DNA from: DAHVFK01 sp963755395
GTDB taxonomy: Bacteria > Pseudomonadota > Gammaproteobacteria > Burkholderiales > SG8-39
DNA: 64,000 bases
NCBI GenBank assembly: GCA_963755395.1
Contig: CAVWJJ010000004.1
Span: 620,001-684,000 of the forward strand
Reading direction: 5' to 3'
The first letter of the stretch is position 1; each line of letters opens with the position of its first letter. The position numbers and the translations under genes were made by a program. The notes under the pieces were generated by a model that made no database searches, was not told where the DNA came from, and saw only the letters and a list, made by a program, of their open reading frames with translations. This document shows, piece after piece, positions 34,294-44,083 of this stretch.

Positions 34294-35133
34294 ATGCCGA
34301 CCCTGACAACCGACGACGGCGTGAAGCTGTACTACGAGGAGACCGGCAGCGGAACGCCGATCCTGTTTGTACACGAGTTCGCCGGCGACTGCCGCAGCTG
34401 GGAGCCGCAGGTGCGCCACTTCTCGCGCCGCTACCGTTGCATCACCTACAATGCGCGCGGCTACCCGCCCTCGGACGTGCTGTCCGATCCGGAGCGCTAC
34501 TCGCAGGCGCGCGAACGCGACGACGTGCGCTGCGTGCTCGATGCGCTGGGTTTGGAGCGGGCGCACGTGGTTGGACTGTCGATGGGCGCCATGGCCACGC
34601 TGCATTTCGGCATGGTCCACAGCGAGCGGGCGCTGTCGCTGGTGACAGCCGGCGTCGGCAGCGGGGCGCACAAGAGCGAGTACGCCCGTTTCCAGGCCGA
34701 TTCGCGGGCCAACGCGAAGTCGATCCTCGAGCACGGCATGGCGCATTTCGCCGCGAGCTACGGAGAGAATCCAACCCGAGCGACCATGAAGGCGAAGGAT
34801 CCGCGCGGCTTCGCCGAGTTCCAGCGCAACCTCGCCGAGCACTCGGCACAGGGCTCGGCCAACACCATGCTCGGCTACCAGGCGCGGCGGCCGTCGCTGT
34901 ACGACTTGAGCGCCGAGATGGCGGCGATCAGGGCGCCGCTGCTGGTAATCGCCGGCGACGAAGACCCCTCGACAATCGAGCCCTCCCTGCTCATCAAGCG
35001 CACGGTGCCGGGCGCATCGCTCGCGGTGGTGCCCAAGACCGGACACATGATCAATCTCGAGCAACCGGCGCTGTTCAACCGGCTGGTCGAGGACTTTTTC
35101 CATCAAGCGGAACTCGGACGTGCCTTCAACTGA
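34294..35133 (+). CDS. Alpha/beta hydrolase
   Basis: A 279-residue alpha/beta hydrolase with oxyanion-hole segment VHEFAGDCRSWEPQ, nucleophile elbow GLSMGAM, acid in VIAGDEDPS and His in PKTGHMINLEQP: a complete triad. Related proteins include enol-lactone hydrolases, C-C bond hydrolases and esterases; the substrate is not deducible. First gene of a + strand operon, 52 bases from the divergent SDR. Its last 14 bases overlap the CoA-transferase gene. Confidence 0.87.
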   Translation: MPTLTTDDGVKLYYEETGSGTPILFVHEFAGDCRSWEPQVRHFSRRYRCITYNARGYPPSDVLSDPERYSQARERDDVRCVLDALGLERAHVVGLSMGAMATLHFGMVHSERALSLVTAGVGSGAHKSEYARFQADSRANAKSILEHGMAHFAASYGENPTRATMKAKDPRGFAEFQRNLAEHSAQGSANTMLGYQARRPSLYDLSAEMAAIRAPLLVIAGDEDPSTIEPSLLIKRTVPGASLAVVPKTGHMINLEQPALFNRLVEDFFHQAELGRAFN

Positions 35134-36298
35134 TGCGCTCTCACACCTGCGTGTGATCGACCTCACGCGCGTGCGCGCGGGGCCGACCTGCGCCAAGCAG
35201 TTCGCCGACTGGGGCGCGGACGTGATCAAGGTGGAGGCGCCGGCGACCGAAGGCGACGACGGCTTCGGCCCGCGCCAGGGATCGGACTTCCAGAACCTGC
35301 ACCGCAACAAGCGCGCGCTCACCTTGAATCTCAAGGACCCGCGCGGGGTCGAGGTCCTCAAGCGCCTGGTGAAGACCGCCGACATCCTGATCGAGAACTA
35401 CCGGCCCGACGTCAAGCACCGGCTCGGCATCGATTACGAAACGCTCGCAAAGGACAATCCCGGCCTGGTCTACGCCAGCATCTCAGGATTCGGCCAGGAC
35501 GGTCCCTACCGCGACCGCGCCGGCTTCGACCAGATCGCGCAGGGCATGGGCGGGCTGATGTGGGTGACGGGCTTGCCGGGGCAGGGCCCGGTGCGCGCGG
35601 GCATCCCGGTGGCGGATCTGACTGCCGGCCTTTACGCGGCGCTCGGAATCATGATCGCCTTGCAGGAGCGCAGTCGCACGGGCAAGGGGCAATGGGTACA
35701 GAGCTCGCTGCTGTCGGCGATGGTGGCGATGATGGACTTTCAGGCCGCGCGCTGGCTGGTCGAGGGCCACGTGCCCGGGCAGGCCGGCAACGATCACCCG
35801 ACGTCGATCCCGACCGGCGTGTTTCCAACCGCCGACGGCTACGTCAACATCGCCGCGGCCGGCAATGTCATCTGGACGCGGCTGTGCGAGGCGCTCGGCG
35901 AGCCTTCCCTCGCCACGCAAGCCGAGTACGCCACCGGCGCACTGCGCTCGACGAACCGCGTCGCGCTGAACGAGCTGCTCGCCGGGCTCACTCGGCGCCA
36001 CGGCTCGAGCGCGCTGATCGAGCTGCTCAACAAGGCAGGCGTGCCCTGCGGCCCGATCTACAAGATGAACGAGGTATTCGACGACCCGCAGGTGCGCCAT
36101 CTCGGGATGGCGGCGCCGGTGCCCAAGCCCGGCGGCGGCGCGCTGAACCTGGTCGGCCCCGCGATCCGGCTCTCACGCACGCCGGCGCGCATGAAGCGCA
36201 CCATGGGGCCCGCCGGCGAGCACGACGAGGAGATCCTGCGCGAGCTCGGCTACGTGCAGGCCGAGATCGCGCAGCTGCGCACCGACAAGGTGATCTGA
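35120..36298 (+). CDS. Family III CoA-transferase (CaiB/BaiF)
   Basis: A 392-residue family III CoA-transferase with the N-terminal VIDLTRVRAGPTCAKQFADWGADVIKVE and the catalytic Asp in GIPVADLTAGLYAALG, the position that forms the aspartyl-CoA thioester. It would move CoA between a donor thioester and an organic acid. GTG start inside the end of the hydrolase gene. The next gene is a crotonase 23 bases on, so an acid is probably activated here and then processed as a CoA ester. Confidence 0.9.
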   Translation: MPSTDALSHLRVIDLTRVRAGPTCAKQFADWGADVIKVEAPATEGDDGFGPRQGSDFQNLHRNKRALTLNLKDPRGVEVLKRLVKTADILIENYRPDVKHRLGIDYETLAKDNPGLVYASISGFGQDGPYRDRAGFDQIAQGMGGLMWVTGLPGQGPVRAGIPVADLTAGLYAALGIMIALQERSRTGKGQWVQSSLLSAMVAMMDFQAARWLVEGHVPGQAGNDHPTSIPTGVFPTADGYVNIAAAGNVIWTRLCEALGEPSLATQAEYATGALRSTNRVALNELLAGLTRRHGSSALIELLNKAGVPCGPIYKMNEVFDDPQVRHLGMAAPVPKPGGGALNLVGPAIRLSRTPARMKRTMGPAGEHDEEILRELGYVQAEIAQLRTDKVI

Positions 36299-36321
36299 GG
36301 AACTTCGAGGAGAGAAGCGCG

Positions 36322-37104
36322 ATGAGCGAAGCGAAACTGCGCGCCGAGCGCGACGGCCACATCGGCTGGATCGTGTTCGACAACCCGGCGCGCCGCAACG
36401 CGATCACGGGGGAAATGTGGCGCGCGATACCGAAGGCGATGGCGCAATTCGACGCCGACCCCGAAGTGCGCTGCGTGGTGCTGCGCGGTGAAGGCAGCAT
36501 CGCCTTCGCCGCCGGCGCCGACATCTCGGAGTTCGAGAAGCGGCGCGCGGACGCGCAGGCCGCCGGCAAGCACGACAACAGCATCGACGTCGCTCAGCTC
36601 GCGCTGGAAGACTCGGCCAAGCCGGTGCTGGCGATGATCCGCGGCTTTTGCCTCGGCGGCGGGCTGGAGATCGCGCTCGCCTGCGACCTGCGCTATTGCG
36701 GCGTCTCGGCGAGCTTTGCCATTCCCGCCGCGCGCCTGGGCATCGGCTACGGCGTGCACGGCACCAACCGGCTGGTGGCGAGCGTCGGCCACGCCGCGGC
36801 GCGCGAGATCATGCTGAGCGGGCGGCGCTACAAGGCCGACGAGGCGCTCGCCATGGGTCTGGTCAACCGCGTGCTGCCCGACGACGAGCTGGAGGCCTAC
36901 GTGTGCAAGCTCGCGTCCGATCTGGCATCCAACGCGCCGCTGTCGATGGCCGCCTCGAAGTCGATCATCAACAGCCTGATCGAGCCGAGCGGAGATTTCT
37001 CCGCCGGCGAGGCTCTGATCGAGCGCTGCATGAAGAGCGAAGACCACGTCGAAGGCCGGCGCGCGTTCATGGAAAAGCGCGCGCCGAAGTTCAAGGGGCG
37101 ATAG
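36322..37104 (+). CDS. Enoyl-CoA hydratase/isomerase (crotonase) family protein
   Basis: A 260-residue crotonase with FDNPARRNAI, the oxyanion-hole segments FAAGADISEF and IRGFCLGGGLEIALACDLRY, and the trimerisation tail. Of the two catalytic glutamates of classic hydratases, the first (PE in rat ECH, Glu 144) is Ala in FAIPAARLGIGYG, while the second (Glu 164 type, AREIMLSG) is kept. A different CoA-ester reaction such as isomerisation, hydrolysis or ring cleavage is therefore possible. GAGGAGA at 36307-36313 is the ribosome site. Second CoA-step enzyme of the operon. Confidence 0.88.
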   Translation: MSEAKLRAERDGHIGWIVFDNPARRNAITGEMWRAIPKAMAQFDADPEVRCVVLRGEGSIAFAAGADISEFEKRRADAQAAGKHDNSIDVAQLALEDSAKPVLAMIRGFCLGGGLEIALACDLRYCGVSASFAIPAARLGIGYGVHGTNRLVASVGHAAAREIMLSGRRYKADEALAMGLVNRVLPDDELEAYVCKLASDLASNAPLSMAASKSIINSLIEPSGDFSAGEALIERCMKSEDHVEGRRAFMEKRAPKFKGR

Positions 37105-37108
37105 GACG

Positions 37109-38209
37109 GTGGCCGTGAAAGCGAACAAGCTCCTGCTGCGCGGCGTGCGCGTGCGCGCGGTCGGCGCGCCGATGAAGCGCCCGCTTGCGACCGCCACCGG
37201 CTCGATCAAGATCGCGCCGCTCCTGCTCGTCGACCTGCAGACTGACGGCGGCATCGTCGGTCGCTCGTACCTGTTCGGCATCAACGCGCATCACCTGCCG
37301 CCGATGGCCAGCCTGGTGGAGGCGATGGGCGAGATGATCAAGGGCGACGCGCTGGCGCCGTTCGAGCTCGAGAGGAAGTTGCGCGCCCGCCACACGCTGC
37401 TCGGCGTGCACAACATCGTGCTGTTCGCGATCTCGGCGATCGACATGGCTGCCTGGGACGCGCTTGGCCAGGCGCTCGGCCAGCCGCTGGTGCGGCTGCT
37501 GGGCGGCGCGCCGCGCCCGGTGCGGGCCTACAATTCCAAGGGGCTTGGCATCCTGCCGTTGAAGGAACTTGTGCGCGAGGCGATCGAGCTGGCGAGCGAG
37601 GGTTTCGGCGCGGTCAAGCTGCGCCTCGGACGCCCGGACGCGCGCGACGACATCGAGGCGCTGCGTGCGGTGAAGAAGGCGCTCGGAACCAAGGTTACGC
37701 TGATGGTGGACTTCAACCAGGGCTTGTCGGTGAACGAGGCGCTGCGGCGCGGGCACATGATCGATGACGAGGGCGGCGTTCACTGGATCGAGGAGCCGGT
37801 GCGGGCGGACGATTTCTCCGGCAATGCGCGCATCGCGCGCGAGCTGGCGACGCCGATCCAGATCGGCGAAAACTTCATGGGTCCGGAGCAGATGGCGCAG
37901 GCGCTCGCTGCGCAAGCCTGCGACTATGTCATGCCGGATGTGCAGCGGATCGGCGGCGTGACGGGTTGGATGCGTGCCGCGGCGCTGGCGCAGGCCGCGG
38001 GCCTGGAGATGTCGAGCCACCTGTTTCCTGAGGTGAGCTGCCACCTGCTTGCGGTGACGCCGAGCTGCCACTGGCTGGAGTACGTCGACTGGGCCGACGC
38101 GGTGCTCGAAGAGCCCGCCGAGCTGAACAATGGCGACGTGCAGATCCCGGAGCGGCCGGGCATCGGCATGCGCTGGAACGAGAAAGCCGTCAGGCGCTAC
38201 GCGCTTTAG
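37109..38209 (+). CDS. Mandelate racemase/muconate lactonizing enzyme family protein
   Basis: A 366-residue enolase-superfamily enzyme. The barrel shows AVKLRLGR with a Lys at the second strand, metal ligands in LMVDFNQG, HWIEEPV and IQIGENF, and SSHLFPEVSCHLLA with the His and Glu of the mandelate racemase subgroup. It would abstract the alpha proton of a carboxylate, giving racemisation, dehydration or lactonisation. GTG start, 4 bases after the crotonase stop. A carboxylate-processing enzyme between a crotonase and a CoA ligase is unusual for plain fatty acid oxidation. Confidence 0.86.
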   Translation: MAVKANKLLLRGVRVRAVGAPMKRPLATATGSIKIAPLLLVDLQTDGGIVGRSYLFGINAHHLPPMASLVEAMGEMIKGDALAPFELERKLRARHTLLGVHNIVLFAISAIDMAAWDALGQALGQPLVRLLGGAPRPVRAYNSKGLGILPLKELVREAIELASEGFGAVKLRLGRPDARDDIEALRAVKKALGTKVTLMVDFNQGLSVNEALRRGHMIDDEGGVHWIEEPVRADDFSGNARIARELATPIQIGENFMGPEQMAQALAAQACDYVMPDVQRIGGVTGWMRAAALAQAAGLEMSSHLFPEVSCHLLAVTPSCHWLEYVDWADAVLEEPAELNNGDVQIPERPGIGMRWNEKAVRRYAL

Positions 38210-38212
38210 CCC

Positions 38213-39877
38213 ATGTTCACGCGCCATTTTCCGTACTGGCCCGCCGGAACACCGCGTTCGCTGCGCATTCCGCGCACCAGCATCTATTACAACCTCGAGG
38301 TGAGCGCGACGCGCTACCCGGACTCGGCCGTGATCGACTACTACGGCAGCCGCATCAGCTACGCGCAGATGAAGCGCGAGGTCGACGCCCTGGCCGGCTT
38401 CCTGCAGCAGCGCTGCGGCGTGACGAAAGGCGACCGGGTGCTGCTCTACTGCCAGAACGGGCCGCATTTCATGCTCGGCTACTACGCGATCCTGCGCGCC
38501 GACGCGGTGGTGGTGCCGGTCAACCCGATGAACCGCACCGAGGAGCTGCGCCACTACGTCGAGGACGGCGAGGCGCGCACCATCGTCTCGACCCAGGAGC
38601 TGTGGGACCGCATCGCGCCGCTGATCGGCACCAGCGCGCTGGAAAACGCGCTGATCGGCGCGCATTCCGAGTACCTCATCGTCCCGACCGACCTGCCGCT
38701 GCCGGACTTCGTGCGCGCGCCCGCGGCGATCCCGTCCTACGGCGGAGTCACCGCGTGGCGCGAAGCGCTCGCCGCCGGGCTCGCCCCGGGGCCGCACCTC
38801 GCCGGGCCGGACGACCTTGCGGTGATGCCCTACACGTCGGGCACCACCGGCAAGCCCAAGGGCTGCATGCATACCCACTCGACCGTGCTGTCGACCTCGA
38901 CTGCCGGCTGCCATTGGCGCGGCGCGAGCAGCGGCGCGGTGGCGCTCGCGGTGCTGCCGATGTTCCACGTCACCGGCATGCAGGCCGGAATGAACACGCC
39001 GATCCAGGCCGGGGCGACCTCGGTCGTGATGACGCGCTGGGACCGAGAGTGCGCGGCGATGCAGATCGAGCGCGCGCGCGTGACCGGCTTCACCGCGATC
39101 ACCACCATGGTGGTCGACTTCCTGGCCAACCCGAACCTGTCCAAGTACGACCTGTCGTCGATGACCACCCTCGGCGGCGGCGGCGCGGCGATGCCGGAGG
39201 CGCTGGCGAAGAAGCTCCACGAGACGCTGGGGCTCGAGTTCATCGAGGGCTACGGCCTGACCGAGACCATGGCGCCGAGCCACTCGAATCCGCCGCAGCG
39301 TCCCAAGCGTCAGTGCGGCGGGATTCCGATCTTCGACACCGATTCGCGCGTGCTCGACCCCGAGACCTTCCGCGAATGCGGCCCAAACGAGGTGGGCGAG
39401 ATCGTGATGCGCGGGCCGCAGGTGTTCAAGGGCTACTGGCGGCAGGAAAAGGCGACCGCCGAGGCCTTCATCGAGCACGACGGCAAGAAGTTCTTCCGCT
39501 CGGGCGACCTCGGCTACTACGACGAGGAAGGCTATTTCTTCATCACCGACCGCCTGAAGCGCATGATCAACGCCTCGGGCTACAAGGTCTGGCCGGCCGA
39601 GGTCGAGGCGATGCTGTATGCCCACCCCGACATCCAGGAAGCCTGCATCATCGGCGCGCTCGACCCCTACCGCGGCGAGACGGTCAAGGCGGTGATCGTG
39701 CTCAAGCCCGCCGCGCGCGGGCGCGTCAAGCCCGACGACATCACGAGCTGGGCGCACGAGCGCATGGCCGCGTTCAAGGTGCCGCGCGTGGTCGAGTTCG
39801 TCGACGAGCTGCCCAAGACCGCCACCGGCAAGATCTTCTGGCGACAATTGCAGGAACGGGAGAGAAGCAAATCATGA
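38213..39877 (+). CDS. AMP-dependent acyl-CoA synthetase/ligase
   Basis: A 554-residue adenylate-forming ligase that activates a carboxylic acid with ATP and CoA. The P-loop YTSGTTGKPKG, the A5 motif EGYGLTETM, A7 FRSGDLGYYDEEGYFF, A8 DRLKRMINASGYKVWPAEVE and the C-terminal Lys in TATGKIFWRQL are complete. N-terminal FTRHFPYWPAGTPRSLRIP resembles medium/long-chain ligases. It follows the enolase-superfamily gene by 3 bases and overlaps the copper chaperone gene by 4 bases. Confidence 0.9.
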   Translation: MFTRHFPYWPAGTPRSLRIPRTSIYYNLEVSATRYPDSAVIDYYGSRISYAQMKREVDALAGFLQQRCGVTKGDRVLLYCQNGPHFMLGYYAILRADAVVVPVNPMNRTEELRHYVEDGEARTIVSTQELWDRIAPLIGTSALENALIGAHSEYLIVPTDLPLPDFVRAPAAIPSYGGVTAWREALAAGLAPGPHLAGPDDLAVMPYTSGTTGKPKGCMHTHSTVLSTSTAGCHWRGASSGAVALAVLPMFHVTGMQAGMNTPIQAGATSVVMTRWDRECAAMQIERARVTGFTAITTMVVDFLANPNLSKYDLSSMTTLGGGGAAMPEALAKKLHETLGLEFIEGYGLTETMAPSHSNPPQRPKRQCGGIPIFDTDSRVLDPETFRECGPNEVGEIVMRGPQVFKGYWRQEKATAEAFIEHDGKKFFRSGDLGYYDEEGYFFITDRLKRMINASGYKVWPAEVEAMLYAHPDIQEACIIGALDPYRGETVKAVIVLKPAARGRVKPDDITSWAHERMAAFKVPRVVEFVDELPKTATGKIFWRQLQERERSKS

Positions 39878-40329
39878 AGCGCAATCGATGGCTCCTGCTG
39901 AGCGCGCTGCTGCTGGCGGGGACCGCCTGGGCGCAGACGAAGGGCAAGCTGCAGATCGAGCACCCCTGGGCACGAGCAACCCCGCCGGGGGCGAGCGTCG
40001 GCGGCGGCTACGTGACGGTCAGCAACGCGGGCGGCGCGGCGGACAAGCTGATCGGGGCGTCCTCACCCGCGGCGGATCACGTCGAGCTGCACGTGATGTC
40101 GATGGACAACGGCGTAATGAGGATGCGGCAGGTGCCGTCCTTCAAGGTGCCCGCGCATGGCGAGCTGACGTTGAAGCCCGGCGGCAACCATCTCATGTTC
40201 CTCGGCCTGAAGCACCCGTTCGAGCAGGGCGCGAAGATCCCCGTAAAGCTGAAGTTCGAGAAGGCCGGCACGGTGGAGGTGGAACTCGACGTTGCCTCGA
40301 TGGGCGCGTCGATGCCGATGCACAAGTAG
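39874..40329 (+). CDS. PCu(A)C-family periplasmic copper chaperone
   Basis: A 151-residue secreted protein with a signal peptide (WLLLSALLLAGTAWAQ). The mature domain fits exactly the Cu(I) motif H-x10-M-x21-H-x-M: His in VELH, Met in MRMR, then NHLM. These proteins carry copper for assembly of the Cu(A) or Cu(B) site of cytochrome oxidase. It overlaps the acyl-CoA ligase gene by ATGA, so it is translated with a catabolic operon, although no Sco or oxidase gene is nearby. Function by family is firm; the reason for its location is unknown. Confidence 0.9.
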   Translation: MKRNRWLLLSALLLAGTAWAQTKGKLQIEHPWARATPPGASVGGGYVTVSNAGGAADKLIGASSPAADHVELHVMSMDNGVMRMRQVPSFKVPAHGELTLKPGGNHLMFLGLKHPFEQGAKIPVKLKFEKAGTVEVELDVASMGASMPMHK

Positions 40330-40334
40330 GCGCG

Positions 40335-41483
<1,149 letters not shown>

Positions 41484-41506
41484 GAAGCGGATGATATCCT
41501 CAGCCG

Positions 41507-42313
41507 GTGCCCGCGCGTTACCCGCAACGCATTGTCTGCCTCACCGAGGAGACCACCGAGACGCTCTACCTGCTCGGCGAGCAGCGGCGCATCGTCGGCG
41601 TCTCGGGCTACACCGTGCGCCCGCCCGCGGCGCGGCGCGACAAGCCGAAGGTATCGGCGTTTCTATCTGCGAAAACCGACAAGATCCTGGCGCTCAAGCC
41701 CGACCTGGTGCTGGGCTTTTCCGACCTGCAGGCCGACATCGCGCGCGACCTGGCGAAGGCGGGCCTGAACGTCGTGATCTTCAACCAGCGCTCGGTGGAC
41801 GAGATCCTGTCGATGGTCCTGACGCTTTCCGCCATGGTCGGAGCCTCCCAAAGAGGGGAGAGCCTGGTCGCGGAACTCGAAGCAAACCTGGATTCGACTC
41901 GAAGGTCAGGCCAGCAATTCGCGCGGCGCCCGAGAGTCTATTTCGAGGAGTGGGACGAGCCGATGATCAGCGCCATCCGTTGGGTCAGCGAGCTGATCGA
42001 GGTCGCGGGCGGAAAAGATGTCTTTTCATCCTTGTCTCTTTCCCACGCCGCGAGCGGCCGCACCATCGCCGACCCGCAGGAGGTGGTGCGGCGCGCACCC
42101 GACGTGATTCTTGGCTCGTGGTGCGGCAAGAAGTTCCGTCCGGAGCGCGTCGCCGCGCGCCCGGGCTGGGCCGCGATCCCCGCAGTGCGCGCGGGTGCCT
42201 TGTACGAGATCAAGTCCGCCGACATTCTGCAGCCGGGGCCGGCGGCGCTCACCGACGGGGTGCGCCGCATGCACGAGATTCTCACTGCGAGGGCAGCAGA
42301 CCTTTCACGTTGA
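41507..42313 (+). CDS. Cobalamin-binding-type (BtuF/TroA fold) protein without signal peptide
   Basis: A 268-residue protein with both lobes of the BtuF/FhuD-type periplasmic binding fold: RIVCLTEETTETLYLLGEQRRIVGVS, KILALKPDLVLGFSDLQ and the C-terminal lobe with APDVILGSWCGKKF. It begins at GTG 41507; an in-frame TGA at 41492-41494 rules out any longer start, so there is no export signal. No ABC permease or ATPase is near. It may be a cytoplasmic ligand-binding protein or a gene that lost its leader. Its end overlaps the convergent MscS gene. Confidence 0.78.
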   Translation: MPARYPQRIVCLTEETTETLYLLGEQRRIVGVSGYTVRPPAARRDKPKVSAFLSAKTDKILALKPDLVLGFSDLQADIARDLAKAGLNVVIFNQRSVDEILSMVLTLSAMVGASQRGESLVAELEANLDSTRRSGQQFARRPRVYFEEWDEPMISAIRWVSELIEVAGGKDVFSSLSLSHAASGRTIADPQEVVRRAPDVILGSWCGKKFRPERVAARPGWAAIPAVRAGALYEIKSADILQPGPAALTDGVRRMHEILTARAADLSR

Positions 42314-43187
42314 AGGACGGTGCGCTGCCGTCCTTGAGCTGCCCGGCGTAGACGGTGAGGTGCGGGAACGGGATCTCGATGCCGCGTGCGTCGTAGGCTT
42401 TCTTCAGCCGGTGCAGGAACTCGCGCCGCACGCTCCACTGCTGGTTCGGCGGCACGACCTTCAGCCTGGCGATCAGGTTGACCGAGGAATCGGCCCATTC
42501 GTCGACGCCGATGATCTCGAGGTCCGCGGGCAGGCTGGCCCCGAACACCGGGTCCGTACGCATTTCGCGCCCGACTTGCTTCATCACCTCGAACGCCTCG
42601 TCGACCTCTTCGCGGTAGGCGACGCCGACCTTGATCACGGCCTGGGCGTAATCCCGGGTCAGGTTCTTGACGACCTTGATCTCGCCATTGGGCACGAAGA
42701 ACACGTGGCCGTCGAAGTTGCGCAATCGCACGTAGCGCAGGGTGACCTCTTCGACCACGCCGGACTGGCCTCCCAGGTCGACGATGTCGCCCTGGCGGAT
42801 CTGGTCCTCGAGCAAGAGGAAAAATCCGGTGAAGTAGTCCTTGACCAGGCTCTGCGCGCCGAAGCCGACTGCCAGGCCGGCGACCCCGGCGGTGGCCAGC
42901 ACCGGCGCGACCGAGATGCCCAGCTCGTCGAGCACCAGCATTCCCGCGAGCAGCCAGATCACGACTGCTGCGATGTAGCGGAACACGCGCCCGATCGTCT
43001 GTACGCGGGTTTGCTGATCCGCCCCGCGGCGGTGCTCGAGGAACACGCGCAGGGTGCGGATCAAACGTGAAGCGACGCTCTGCAGCACGCTGGCCGCGAT
43101 CAGGATCAGCACGATGCGCACGCCGTGGGTGATGGCGAGCTTGGCGTCCGCGTCCATCTGGTTGAAGTAATGCAGCACGGTGTTCAT
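42282..43187 (-). CDS. MscS-family mechanosensitive ion channel
   Basis: A 301-residue small-conductance channel: three membrane helices in the first 110 residues, with the pore helix ATAGVAGLAVGFGAQSLVKDYFTGFF rich in Gly/Ala, followed by the beta domain (LEDQIRQGDIVDLGGQSGVVEE) and the vestibule domain. It would open on hypo-osmotic shock and release solutes. Length and layout match E. coli MscS (286 residues). Stands alone. Confidence 0.93.
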   Translation of the reverse strand: MNTVLHYFNQMDADAKLAITHGVRIVLILIAASVLQSVASRLIRTLRVFLEHRRGADQQTRVQTIGRVFRYIAAVVIWLLAGMLVLDELGISVAPVLATAGVAGLAVGFGAQSLVKDYFTGFFLLLEDQIRQGDIVDLGGQSGVVEEVTLRYVRLRNFDGHVFFVPNGEIKVVKNLTRDYAQAVIKVGVAYREEVDEAFEVMKQVGREMRTDPVFGASLPADLEIIGVDEWADSSVNLIARLKVVPPNQQWSVRREFLHRLKKAYDARGIEIPFPHLTVYAGQLKDGSAPSFNVKGLLPSQ

Positions 43188-43228
43188 CGGCGGTTCTCCT
43201 TCGGTTCCTTTCCGAAGGGCCGATGTTA

Positions 43229-43996
43229 TCAGTCGTCGCCGCGCAGGTTAGGGTCGGCGTCGATCTTCGCCTTCAGCTTGCGCATGCCGGCGAGCCAGCG
43301 GTCGCGATCCGCCGTCTTGCGGCGCTCGTACTCGGCGACCTCGGGGTGCGGCAGGACGAGAAAAGTCTCGGTTTCGATCGCGCGCACGACGCATTCGGCG
43401 ACGTGCTCGGCGCTTACCGAGCCGTCGAGCAAGAACGATTTCCGGTTGCCTTTCGGCCCGAGCAGCATCGGCGTGCGCACGCCCTGCGGGCACAGGCACG
43501 ACACGCGGATGCCGCGCGCGTGGTAGTTCACCGACAGCCACTCGGCGAACGCGACCGCGGCATGCTTGGAGACCGTGTAGGTCGCCGAGTCGACCTGCAT
43601 CAGCAGGCCCGCCGCGGAGGCCGTGGCGAGGATGTAGCCGCCGCCCTGCGCCAGCATGTGCGGCACCACGGCGCGCGCCGCGTAAAGGTGCGCCATGAAG
43701 TTGACGTCCATGGTGCGCTGCCATGCCTCCAGCGGCGCGTCGAGTCCGCTGCGCTCGATGATGCCGGCGTTGGAGCAGAACAGGTCGATGCGGCCATGGC
43801 GCGCAATCACCTTCTGCACCAGGTCCGAGACCTGCTTCTCGCTCGAGACGTCGCAGGCGAGGCCATCGGCTTCGGACAGCTTGAGGTCGGCGGCGATGAC
43901 TGCGCGCGCGCTTTCGGCGCGAAAGCGCTCGACCAGCGCCTTGCCGATGCCCCTGCCGCCCCCGGTGACCACACAAACCTTGTCGCGTAGTTTCAT
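43229..43996 (-). CDS. Short-chain dehydrogenase/reductase
   Basis: A 255-residue classical SDR with TGGGRGIG, SNAG, Ser in ATASAAG and the active-site Y-T-V-S-K. ATG 43996 is preceded by the complement of CCTCCTC, a strong ribosome site. After the catalytic region, CPQGVRTPM and a longer, basic C-terminus (RKTADRDRWLAGMRKLKAK) are seen. Substrate unknown; the neighbours suggest hydroxyacyl-CoA or alcohol oxidation. Divergent from the phosphatase gene. Confidence 0.88.
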   Translation of the reverse strand: MKLRDKVCVVTGGGRGIGKALVERFRAESARAVIAADLKLSEADGLACDVSSEKQVSDLVQKVIARHGRIDLFCSNAGIIERSGLDAPLEAWQRTMDVNFMAHLYAARAVVPHMLAQGGGYILATASAAGLLMQVDSATYTVSKHAAVAFAEWLSVNYHARGIRVSCLCPQGVRTPMLLGPKGNRKSFLLDGSVSAEHVAECVVRAIETETFLVLPHPEVAEYERRKTADRDRWLAGMRKLKAKIDADPNLRGDD

Positions 43997-44083
43997 TTCT
44001 TGTCCTCCTCGCTCAGCGGGCATTCTGGACGATTGCGCGCGCGACGTATATCGTCGTCCTCTTCTCACGAGCGGCGGCATGCG

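Noticed and set aside
37091..39847. Minus-strand open frame of about 918 codons opposite the enolase-superfamily and CoA-ligase genes
   Set aside because: Composition is typical of an antisense shadow (His/Arg/Asp-rich, no domain), and the plus-strand genes have complete catalytic motifs.
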